Assembly (NCBI GenBank): GCA_003268905.1
Contig: QLTU01000002.1
Span: 39,313 to 103,312, forward strand
Reading direction: 5' to 3'
Length of the DNA: 64,000 bases
Source: Acidovorax defluvii
GTDB lineage: Bacteria > Pseudomonadota > Gammaproteobacteria > Burkholderiales > Burkholderiaceae_C
Below, in pieces: positions 1 to 8,700 of this stretch (positions are counted from its first letter, which is position 1; every line of letters begins with the position of its first letter). Below the pieces are notes generated by a model that ran no database searches, was not told where the DNA came from, and saw only the letters and a list, made by a program, of their open reading frames with translations. The translations under genes were made by a program, and so were the position numbers.

Positions 1-1376
1 CGAAGTAGCCCCACAGGGTGGCGGTGAGCAGGTCTCCGGTGAGGTGGTCGCCGGTGATGCCTTGCAGGATGGCGGCTCTTTGGCTTTCTGGGGCAGCTTG
101 GGCTTGTTCCAGCTTTTGTTTTGTCGCCTCCATTCTTGTCTTGAGGGTGGTGAGCTGGGCTTGGCTGATGCCTTGGATGCTTAGCCCCAATGCCGTTTGC
201 TGGCCTGCGATGAGCTGGTCTTGGGTTTCGTCCCAGTCCTGGCTTCCGTAGCGGGTGAAGCCGCCTTGGCCCACGGGTTCGGTGCCTGCGCGCATGCCGG
301 GGCCTGTGGCTACCACAGTGCCGTCTACCGATATCTGGGGCTTGAGGTTGATGCTGCTGGACAGGCCCCTGGGCAGTTGGCTGGGGTCTAGTTGCTGGCC
401 GGGGGCGGGCTTGGGGATGAGCGCGGCAATGGCTGCTTCGTCGGCGGTGCTGGCTGCCACCCAGGCCAGGGTGATCTTTTTACCGGCTATGGCTGCGGTG
501 GGGGTTTTCCAGCTCAGCAGGGGGCTGTCGCCCCAGGCGGCACTGCGGGCGTCTGCGTAGATTTCGTATTTGAACTGGGCTTTGCTGGATGCAGGCAGGT
601 CGCTGTGGGTTTGGCTGCGGGTTTTGATGCTGTAGGGCAAGGTGCCTGCCAGGTAGGGCAGCGGGTCGATGGTGGCTTGCCGGGTGCCCAGGACGTCGCC
701 TACGGTGCTTTGGCCTGCGTTTTGGCTGTCGATGTAGGTTTTGAGGCGGGCCTGGTAGTTGCTGAGTTGGCTTTGCAGTGCGGTGGTGTTGAGGTTTCTC
801 ACCCAGCCTTCTGCCGGGTTGGTGTCTGCGCCTTGCTGGGCTGCGCTGAGCAGGGCTTGGGCGTCCAGCGGGACGGCCGTTTGCAGGTCCATGCCGGTTT
901 TGAAGGTGTATTGCTTGTAGCTGCCGTCCAGGGGCACCCAGGTGTCGGGGGTGCTTTGGCCGGGGGTGTGGCGGGTGCCTCGGCCGGGGTGGTATTGGAT
1001 GAGGGCTTCGACCCAGGTGTGCTGGATGCGCAGGGCCTTGGCTTGCCCGCCGCTCATCAGGGCGGTGGTCTGCACCCCGCCTTGGCCCCAAATTTGTTGG
1101 GCGGCGTCTACGGTTTGTGCGCCGCCGACCCAGTTCAGGGCCTGGGCGGTGGGGATGTCTACCTGGCCTGTGGCGTACCGCGCGGGGATGTTGCTGGCGC
1201 GCAGCAGGGCTATGAGCAGGCTGGCGGTGTCAACGGCGTTGCCGGATTTCTTGTCCAGCGTGTCTTGCGCGCCTTGCACGCTGCCTTGGGTGGGCACGTA
1301 GTAGATGTTGTCGTGCACCCATTGGTAGATTTTGTGGGGGTTGTGGCCCAGGGTTTGGGCCAGGGATTTGATGGCG
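1..1376 (-). pseudogene. Headless second copy of the transglutaminase-like toxin gene (orphan cassette, runs off the window)
   Basis: Bases 1-1376 repeat 3533-4908 in the same orientation with only about a dozen differences. On the minus strand the frame equivalent to the intact gene stays open from a TAG at 1523-1525 down to base 1, so it codes for the part matching residues about 256-713 of the intact protein, including the whole transglutaminase-like fold. No signal peptide, N-terminal domain, ATG or ribosome site joins in frame; upstream (1377-1520) the frame reads unrelated Arg-rich sequence. The neighbouring frame upstream (GTG near 1431) reads an Ala/Gly-rich stretch that resembles a linker, so a decayed N-terminus with a frameshift is possible. 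It lies just after the immunity-like gene. By analogy with Rhs and CDI orphan modules it should carry a different C-terminus beyond the window. That last point is inference. Confidence 0.75.
1..1376. repeat. Long direct repeat, copy 1 (at least 1376 bp)
   Basis: This stretch matches 3533-4908 at a constant offset of 3532, without visible gaps. The right boundary is sharp: identity ends after the shared ATGGCG at 1371-1376. The left boundary is not seen because the window ends. Differences seen by eye are base 2, a base near 447, and a cluster of roughly nine between about 923 and 976. Confidence 0.95.
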
Positions 1377-1483
1377 GGGGCAAGAGCGGGCCGCCAGCGG
1401 CAGCGCCCGCGGGCGCTTGTGCCAACGCCACCGCGCCTGAACCGAATAGGCGAGGACAAATGAGTCGCTGTAGGATTTATAGC

Positions 1484-1538
1484 CAAATCAGTCTCTACCG
1501 CATGTGGGGCAAGCGCAGGCAGCTATCAATATATGAGC
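1484..1538 (+). repeat. Dispersed two-hairpin intergenic repeat, unit 1
   Basis: Degenerate member of the window-wide repeat family. It keeps the leading AAATC, the CAAGCGCAGGCAGCTATCAA core and an AT-rich tail, but the first hairpin arm has decayed (TCTACCGC). It lies between the orphan cassette and the immunity-like gene. Confidence 0.6.
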
Positions 1539-1709
1539 TTCTTGCATGATGGCAGAGAGGTTTTTGCGAAAAACTGAAACAGCTGCGAGTCTTTGTTCAG
1601 CCAGACCACCAACGATCCTCAGGCCCTGGGCGCGACGTTGTACGTAGCCCAGTTCGTGGGTCTTTGGCTCTGGGCTCACTCATGCCGCAATCCAACAGTT
1701 CTCGCAACT

Positions 1710-1730
1710 GGGTTTGTACAACAAAGCCCC
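1710..1730 (-). mobile_element. Possible insertion-sequence end (IS5/IS903-like terminal repeat)
   Basis: Read on the minus strand, this begins GGGGCTTTGTTGTACAAACC, which resembles the terminal inverted repeats of IS5-family (IS903 group) elements as I remember them. It sits four bases past the immunity-like stop codon. No transposase or partner end is recognisable in 1377-1709, so it would be a remnant only. This is recall without a database check. Confidence 0.25.
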
Positions 1731-1733
1731 ACC

Positions 1734-2162
1734 CTACTGCTTCAACGCCCCAGAATCCACAGATTTCAACAAATCAAAGGCAAGCTTAAACTGTTTATCA
1801 ATATTAAAGTAATCTCCCATTTGATTCGTATCACCCAATTCATTCTGGCAAACCATATATAATATTTTTTCAAGATATGCATGCCCAGATCGAAGTTGCT
1901 GATAAGCATAGCCAAGCTCAGTCCATAAAAAGTCATGGATTTCATCAGCCGTCATGTTTTTCATCAAGACATCCGCAGCCATTCCACGAGACTCTACTCC
2001 GAGCCCTGAGAATGCCTTCTTGATCTCGGCTACTACAACCCCCACTTCATCATCTTCACAATCATTCAAAATAACCATCCTGCACAAATCAAGTGCTGCG
2101 GCGTCACGGATATGCGCCCTCACACTTTTTATTTTTTTAATGTGAATATCAAAATTTGACAT
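1734..2162 (-). CDS. Small coupled protein, candidate immunity protein
   Basis: A 142-residue cytoplasmic-looking protein with no signal peptide, no membrane segment and no family I recognise. It is rich in Asp/Glu and has a Cys pair near residues 27 and 35. I choose the ATG at 2162 because AAGGAG (2170-2175) lies six bases upstream; that ribosome site overlaps the stop codon of the preceding gene (TAG, 2166-2168), so translation is coupled. The frame also permits a TTG one codon earlier. Base composition is low in G+C (21 of 60 bases at 2101-2160), like the end of the preceding gene and unlike the rest of the window. Position, size, coupling and composition fit an immunity protein for the preceding C-terminal domain; no sequence motif proves it. 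Confidence 0.7.
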   Translation of the reverse strand: MSNFDIHIKKIKSVRAHIRDAAALDLCRMVILNDCEDDEVGVVVAEIKKAFSGLGVESRGMAADVLMKNMTADEIHDFLWTELGYAYQQLRSGHAYLEKILYMVCQNELGDTNQMGDYFNIDKQFKLAFDLLKSVDSGALKQ

Positions 2163-2165
2163 CAA

Positions 2166-5100
2166 CTACTCCTTGAAATTCGTACCCACCAAGCTCTCCA
2201 CATCCACACGATAGCATATTCCTTTATACATTTCTTGCGTTGAAACACTACGGATATTACCTACTGGCCCAATCCCATGCGGCTTAAGTCTTCTCAACTT
2301 TGAAACAGTTGTCGCGACATTAGCCGCCAGCTGCAAATCAAATTTATTCGGAATCCAAGCATGTTTATTAGCCAGCATCAACGCAAAGCCATTTTCTGCT
2401 TGCTCTACTGTTACGCCAACAGCCGGATCACCCTCAATAGCATGACCTTGCGTATCAAAAGTTGCCCCACCATTAGTATTGCATTGAGGGCTAGACTGAA
2501 ATTGCAATCGGACTTTAGGAGGCGCACATTTGGGACGCCCCGACGCTGCTGATGCATTTTTACTTAGTATTGCAAGAGCCGTAGCCACCCCACCAGCCAG
2601 ACCAGTTCCGCCGGTCAATGCCGCAACAATCGCAGCAACGGCTAATACAATCACTATGGTTAATACAACTTCTTTAATTACATCTTGATAACAATCCCAA
2701 ATTTCCGACACCGTGTTGATGGCCGAATATACAGCAACAACACCAAATGAATAAGTTGCATTCAAAGCCAATGGGTCAACTGTCGTTGGTGGCGCGCCGA
2801 TACTAAAGAATCGCATTACTTTGAGTCCGTTCGGTTCAAATAGGAGGTTACCCCCATTCCCCCTCCCCTCAATGAGATAAGCCCCCGCCCCCGTCTCCGG
2901 GTCGGTAATGGTGTACCCATACCCCGTGAACCCATGCGCGCTGATGGGCTTCTCATGCACCGTCACTTCCTTGCCCGCCTGCACGGCTGACTGAATTTCC
3001 TGCACCACTGTGCCGCCCACCGGCAGCTTTGGCAAGGCTGTGGCTGCGTTGCTCTGGTTGATGGTGTAAATGCGTTGGCCTTCTGCCTGCGCGATGGCGA
3101 TGGCTTTGACGGCTGAGACGGCTTGCGCGCAGTCTGCCTGGGTGGGGTTCTTGATCTGGCCGTTCTCGTCCGTGTATCGGCACTGGCTCTTGTCTACCCA
3201 GAATTGCTCGGGCACGGCGTGTTCCATGGCGCTGGCGTACTGGCCGCGCATCTTGTTGTACGCAATCCACCGGTTTTGCGCTGCGCTTTTGCCGTTGGCG
3301 GTCAGCTCGGGTTTGTTGTTGATGGGGGCGCTGGGGTCGTCGTTTTTCACCCACCGGGTGTGCCTCAGGTGGCCTATGTCCATGTTCAGGCCCTGGAAGC
3401 GGATGCCCGTGGTGACGATGCCGTACAACTTGTTGGGCCTGACCTGGGCGTGGAACAGGCCGTAGCTCAAGGCGGGCCGGTCATACATCTGGGCCTGGGC
3501 GCTGGCTATTGATCCGTGGCTTTGCAGCGCTGCAAAGTAGCCCCACAGGGTGGCGGTGAGCAGGTCTCCGGTGAGGTGGTCGCCGGTGATGCCTTGCAGG
3601 ATGGCGGCTCTTTGGCTTTCTGGGGCAGCTTGGGCTTGTTCCAGCTTTTGTTTTGTCGCCTCCATTCTTGTCTTGAGGGTGGTGAGCTGGGCTTGGCTGA
3701 TGCCTTGGATGCTTAGCCCCAATGCCGTTTGCTGGCCTGCGATGAGCTGGTCTTGGGTTTCGTCCCAGTCCTGGCTTCCGTAGCGGGTGAAGCCGCCTTG
3801 GCCCACGGGTTCGGTGCCTGCGCGCATGCCGGGGCCTGTGGCTACCACAGTGCCGTCTACCGATATCTGGGGCTTGAGGTTGATGCTGCTGGACAGGCCC
3901 CTGGGCAGTTGGCTGGGGTCTAGTTGCTGGCCGGGGGCGGGCTTGGGGATGAGCGCGGCAATGGCTGCTTCGTCGGCGGCGCTGGCTGCCACCCAGGCCA
4001 GGGTGATCTTTTTACCGGCTATGGCTGCGGTGGGGGTTTTCCAGCTCAGCAGGGGGCTGTCGCCCCAGGCGGCACTGCGGGCGTCTGCGTAGATTTCGTA
4101 TTTGAACTGGGCTTTGCTGGATGCAGGCAGGTCGCTGTGGGTTTGGCTGCGGGTTTTGATGCTGTAGGGCAAGGTGCCTGCCAGGTAGGGCAGCGGGTCG
4201 ATGGTGGCTTGCCGGGTGCCCAGGACGTCGCCTACGGTGCTTTGGCCTGCGTTTTGGCTGTCGATGTAGGTTTTGAGGCGGGCCTGGTAGTTGCTGAGTT
4301 GGCTTTGCAGTGCGGTGGTGTTGAGGTTTCTCACCCAGCCTTCTGCCGGGTTGGTGTCTGCGCCTTGCTGGGCTGCGCTGAGCAGGGCTTGGGCGTCCAG
4401 CGGGACGGCCGTTTGCAGGTCCATGCCGGTTTTGAAGGTGTATTGCTTGTAGCTGGCGTCCAGGGGCACCCAGGTGTCGGGTTGGCTTTGCCCTGGGGTG
4501 TGGCGGGCGCCTCGGCCGGGGTGGTATTGGATGAGGGCTTCGACCCAGGTGTGCTGGATGCGCAGGGCCTTGGCTTGCCCGCCGCTCATCAGGGCGGTGG
4601 TCTGCACCCCGCCTTGGCCCCAAATTTGTTGGGCGGCGTCTACGGTTTGTGCGCCGCCGACCCAGTTCAGGGCCTGGGCGGTGGGGATGTCTACCTGGCC
4701 TGTGGCGTACCGCGCGGGGATGTTGCTGGCGCGCAGCAGGGCTATGAGCAGGCTGGCGGTGTCAACGGCGTTGCCGGATTTCTTGTCCAGCGTGTCTTGC
4801 GCGCCTTGCACGCTGCCTTGGGTGGGCACGTAGTAGATGTTGTCGTGCACCCATTGGTAGATTTTGTGGGGGTTGTGGCCCAGGGTTTGGGCCAGGGATT
4901 TGATGGCGTCGGTGTGGGGGGCGTCCAGCGTGGGGGCCAGGTCGGCTGCGCTGGGGGCGCTGGCGGCTTTGGCGCTAGGCACGGTGGCGGCCTTGGCGGC
5001 GGCTTTGGGGGTTTCTGGGGTCTCGGCGTTGGTGTCGGTGTCGGCGCCTATGTCCATGGGTTCGTGCACGCTGGCGCGCTCTGCGTGCCAGGGCAGTTTG

Positions 5101-5672
5101 TTCAGGTTGACGGGCAGGTGGGTGGGGCGCGCAACTTCTGCATCCACGTAGTCTTTGAGCGCTTGCAGTTGGGCTGGCTGGCCGGTCTCTTGCGCTGCGG
5201 TGAGCCGTTTCATCAACTCCTGGTGCCGTGCCATGAAGTTGTTTTCTTGTATGAGCTGGCGGCTGATGATGCTGCTGGGCACGCCTGCGCTTTCCCAGGA
5301 TTGGCGCTGGGTTTTCCATTCTTGCAGCATGGCCTGGGCCTGGCGCTCCAGGGCTTGGCTGCCTGGCAGGTTCGACACCACCATACGGTCAGGGGAGCGT
5401 GCAGCGCCGGAGTTGCCGGTCTCGGGGTTGAGGGTTTTGACCAAGTAGTCCAGCAGTTCGGCGTATTGGTCTGCGGCCGTGTCTTGCTGGGACTGCTGCA
5501 TGGCCTGCTGGTTGCGCTGGGCCATTTGCGCATGTACCAGGGGCAGGCCCAGGGTGTTGAGGATGGATGCGGTCACTACCCAAACCACGGTGCGCTTGAA
5601 CCAGCCCACGGGGCGGTCTTGCTGTTCGTCACGGCATGGTTGCGGGCTCGATGGATTCTGCTGTCGGTGCAT
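2166..5672 (-). CDS. Exported transglutaminase-like protein with polymorphic-toxin-like C-terminus
   Basis: 1168 residues from the ATG at 5672; the frame is open further upstream, but that would overlap the preceding gene. Residues about 24-49 form a signal peptide ending VHAQ. A Gln-rich segment and an Ala/Pro linker follow. Residues about 256-430 look like a transglutaminase fold: KSGNAVDTASLLIALLR (298-314), IPARY (318-322), QHTWVEA with His374, and WVPLD with Asp405. The usual Gly-x-Cys is Gly-Asn-Ala (Ala302), so the nucleophile is absent. GAGAYLIEGRGNGG at 928-941 matches a motif I recall near the end of large Rhs-associated transglutaminase-like proteins. After it, composition falls sharply and the C-terminus (942-1168) has a hydrophobic stretch (about 1002-1036) and an unrecognised basic end domain. 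Probable secreted toxin; the target is unknown. Confidence 0.75.
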   Translation of the reverse strand: MHRQQNPSSPQPCRDEQQDRPVGWFKRTVVWVVTASILNTLGLPLVHAQMAQRNQQAMQQSQQDTAADQYAELLDYLVKTLNPETGNSGAARSPDRMVVSNLPGSQALERQAQAMLQEWKTQRQSWESAGVPSSIISRQLIQENNFMARHQELMKRLTAAQETGQPAQLQALKDYVDAEVARPTHLPVNLNKLPWHAERASVHEPMDIGADTDTNAETPETPKAAAKAATVPSAKAASAPSAADLAPTLDAPHTDAIKSLAQTLGHNPHKIYQWVHDNIYYVPTQGSVQGAQDTLDKKSGNAVDTASLLIALLRASNIPARYATGQVDIPTAQALNWVGGAQTVDAAQQIWGQGGVQTTALMSGGQAKALRIQHTWVEALIQYHPGRGARHTPGQSQPDTWVPLDASYKQYTFKTGMDLQTAVPLDAQALLSAAQQGADTNPAEGWVRNLNTTALQSQLSNYQARLKTYIDSQNAGQSTVGDVLGTRQATIDPLPYLAGTLPYSIKTRSQTHSDLPASSKAQFKYEIYADARSAAWGDSPLLSWKTPTAAIAGKKITLAWVAASAADEAAIAALIPKPAPGQQLDPSQLPRGLSSSINLKPQISVDGTVVATGPGMRAGTEPVGQGGFTRYGSQDWDETQDQLIAGQQTALGLSIQGISQAQLTTLKTRMEATKQKLEQAQAAPESQRAAILQGITGDHLTGDLLTATLWGYFAALQSHGSIASAQAQMYDRPALSYGLFHAQVRPNKLYGIVTTGIRFQGLNMDIGHLRHTRWVKNDDPSAPINNKPELTANGKSAAQNRWIAYNKMRGQYASAMEHAVPEQFWVDKSQCRYTDENGQIKNPTQADCAQAVSAVKAIAIAQAEGQRIYTINQSNAATALPKLPVGGTVVQEIQSAVQAGKEVTVHEKPISAHGFTGYGYTITDPETGAGAYLIEGRGNGGNLLFEPNGLKVMRFFSIGAPPTTVDPLALNATYSFGVVAVYSAINTVSEIWDCYQDVIKEVVLTIVIVLAVAAIVAALTGGTGLAGGVATALAILSKNASAASGRPKCAPPKVRLQFQSSPQCNTNGGATFDTQGHAIEGDPAVGVTVEQAENGFALMLANKHAWIPNKFDLQLAANVATTVSKLRRLKPHGIGPVGNIRSVSTQEMYKGICYRVDVESLVGTNFKE
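3533..4908. repeat. Long direct repeat, copy 2 (inside the intact gene)
   Basis: Encodes residues about 256-713 of the intact transglutaminase-like protein. Nearly identical to 1-1376, same orientation, with 2156 bp between the two copies. Recombination between them would delete or replace the low-GC C-terminus and the immunity-like gene. Confidence 0.95.
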
Positions 5673-5731
5673 GGTTGATGTGGTCTCTGAGACTCGATGT
5701 GCTTGTGTTGTGGCAGTGCGTCGGTGCGGCT

Positions 5732-8700
5732 TCAATGCGCCAATGGGCCGCTGGGTGTTTGCTGGGCGCCCGGGCGCAACCGTCGGCGTGCCACCCAGGC
5801 CAAACCAACGGCCATGAGCCACAAGAACCATGGCTGGTCGATGGGGACGGCACTGACGGCTCCGGGGGCGCCAGGGGCGCCCGGCACACCTGGGTTCCCA
5901 GGCCCGCCAATGGCGCCCACCTTGACCTCGTAAGTGGCCGTGGCGCTCGCCAGTTCCACCTCAACGTCATAGGCCTTGCCCTGTTTTCCTGCAAGCGTTG
6001 CTGTCTTGAGGTTGTTGCCGCTGCCAATGAGCACCGCTTCCACGGTGTACTTTCCGAGCATGGCGCCTTTCAAGGTTTGTTGGGTGTCGTTGGCACGCAC
6101 TGCGTTGGCCGTCAACTGGCCATTCGTGTGCATGTATCGGTACACCACGGTGTTGCTGGGGTCGCGTACGGTGATGCGCACGCGCGCATCGTCCAGCGCC
6201 GCATTGAGCGTGAGGTTGCGCGACAGGCTGCTGATGCGTACCCGGTCGTCAGGGGCATACACGGCCCGATCCACCGCTACGGTCAGGGTCGCCTTGGGCG
6301 AGCCGGGCACTGCGCCGGCGGTGATGGTGAACAGGGTGCTGCCCACGTCCACGACCTCGCCCTTGGTGTTCAGGAGCGTGGCGATCAGGGTGTAGCCTCC
6401 GGCCGGGTAGCGGGCCGTGTTCCAGGGCTGCACGTGCTGCGCCGTGGCGCCTGGGGCGATTTCGCCCAGGTCGTGCGCGGCAAAGCGCGCCACTTCTGCA
6501 CCGGTCGCGTCGTTGATGCGCAACATTACCTGCAGATGCGCTGGCACGGTGCCTTGGTTGGCAACGTCTGCGCGCAGTTCCACCACCGAATCGGCGGGGT
6601 AGGAGGGCTTGTCCGTGCTGGCGGTGACGCGCGCGGCAATATCGACGGGCGAGGCGCCGGACGAGTACTTGGCACCGATGATGGTGAGGTAGCTGTCGTC
6701 CCGGCTGAAGCCGGAGATGGTGGCCACGAATGGCTTGGTCGCCTTGATGCGGCCCGGCCCCGTGGGTATGGACACCTGGCCCGCGCTGTACCCGCTGGCG
6801 CCCACGGGCGCGAAGGCGGATACGTCAACCGCCGCGCCGTTGAGCTGCAGGCTGCCGAGCGCGGCGGTGGGTATGGCGATGCTCAGGTAGTTTTGCTGGT
6901 AGGGCGAGAGGTTGGTCGGCGCCGTTAATGCGTAGTCTGCAAGGGTTTGATCGATTCCGACCACGTAGGTGAGGGCCGGGTCGCCCAGCGCGCCGCCCGC
7001 GGTGACCGTGGAACCTTTGAGGAACTGCCCCACCAAGACCGGCTCGGATGCCACGATGTGCAGATCGCCGGCATTGCTCACTTCATGGAATTGACCCGGA
7101 TCAAGCGTGGCCACCAGGGCTCCGTTGATCTGCACCTGCGTACCCGCCACGTTGGCCAGGACACGCACGAGGTTGCCCGCGCTGCCAGTGTTGGCTGTCT
7201 TGGGCACGACGTATTGGGCGGCCCAGTGCTTCACGGGGGGCAGTTGGGTGAACAGGTGGTCGCAATAGCCCGCATTGACCGGAACGTTGGCGCATTGTCC
7301 CCCGGCAAACACGGCCAGCGGCTTGTTGGCCTGGATGCTGGTGCCCGTGAGTTCGATACCGCTGCTGGCGGTGTACATCACGGATTGCCCCTTGTTCAGG
7401 ATGACGTCGAAAGGGATGCTGGCAGGCCGTCCCGTCAGCAGGGCGCCCGCGGGCGTGACCGTGGCCACGGTGCCGTCTTCGATCGCCGTCAGGGAGAACT
7501 GCACGGTGCTGTATGAATACGGCCAGGTGAGCACGCGGTATTCCGTGCCGAGGGCGCCTGTGTCGAGCAGGTACGACATGTCCGTCGTGTACTGCTCGCG
7601 GTTCAGGAAAGACGCGCTGACCGCCTTGTTCGCGTACACGAGCACGGCCTTGTCGAGCACCGCGCCCGCGGTGTTCAGGAACTGGCTGCTGGGCACCATG
7701 ACTTCGGCGACACCGCTGGCGTCGATGGTGAAGCCGTGGTTGATGGCACCGTCGTTGCTGAGCACCTGGCCAGTGGTGCCTTGCGCCCCGAAGATGAACA
7801 TGTACCCGACGGCACCAGACGTGTAGTTGGGGTGCCCCACGGCCACGGTGCGCAGCGTGCTGCCGCCTTCGAGGCCGTAGTCGGCTTTCAGGGGCAGGTC
7901 GATTTCGGTGGTGGCGGCAATGTCCACCCCCCTGCTGCTGCCCTGATGGCCCGGGGCGGTGGCCGAGATGTTCCAGCGGCCCGGCACGATGTTCGTGAAT
8001 TCGTAGCGGCCGTTGGCGCCCGCCGTGGCCTCCAGCAGGGCGCTGCCGGCCAGGGTGACCCTGGCGCCGGGCAAGGGCTGGCGGGTCTGGGCGTCCAGCA
8101 CCATGCCATGCACGCGGTCTTGCCCGGCCACCCTGGGCGTCATGTCCACGGGCAGGCGGTAGCGCCGCCCGGCGGCCAGTTCCACGGTGAGCGCAACGTT
8201 GTCGTACCCCGGTGCGGATACCTGCACCTGGGTTACCCCCGCGTTCAGGCCCGAAGCCTGTGCCATGCCGACGGCATCGGTCTGCAGCACGTTGGGGTTG
8301 CTGCCCGAGAGGGTGATGGTGGCCCCCCCGATGGGCTGGTGCGTGGTTCGGTCCGCGACGGTCACCTCGATGGCAATGGGTTGCTGCGGATCGACGCTGA
8401 GCTGCAACGGGACGTCGAACTGGTGCGTGCCGTTCTGAACGAGCGTGATGGTTTGCTCATGGCGCTGATAGCCTGCCTTCTCGAACAACACTTTGCGCGT
8501 GCCCGCGATGTCGGGGGTTCCGCCGATGGAGTAGCGCCCTGCGGCGTCGGTGGTGTCCGTGCGACCTGTGCCGTCCACCGCGACCAAGACGCCTTGCAGC
8601 GGCAACTGCGTGGCGGCGTCCGTCACGATGCCCCGCAGCACGGTTTGCGTGGAGGCCACGTTCGCCGGCATCAGCGCAACGGGCAGCGTGATGTTGCGAT

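Noticed and set aside
1488-1679. A 63-codon minus-strand frame in the spacer
   Set aside because: Part of it is made of the dispersed repeat (ILIAACAC), no ribosome site, no family.
3924-5678. A 584-codon plus-strand open frame, and a similar one at 392-1549
   Set aside because: Both are antisense to the transglutaminase-like gene and its copy; the translations are Gly/Val-rich without domains, as expected for high-GC antisense frames.
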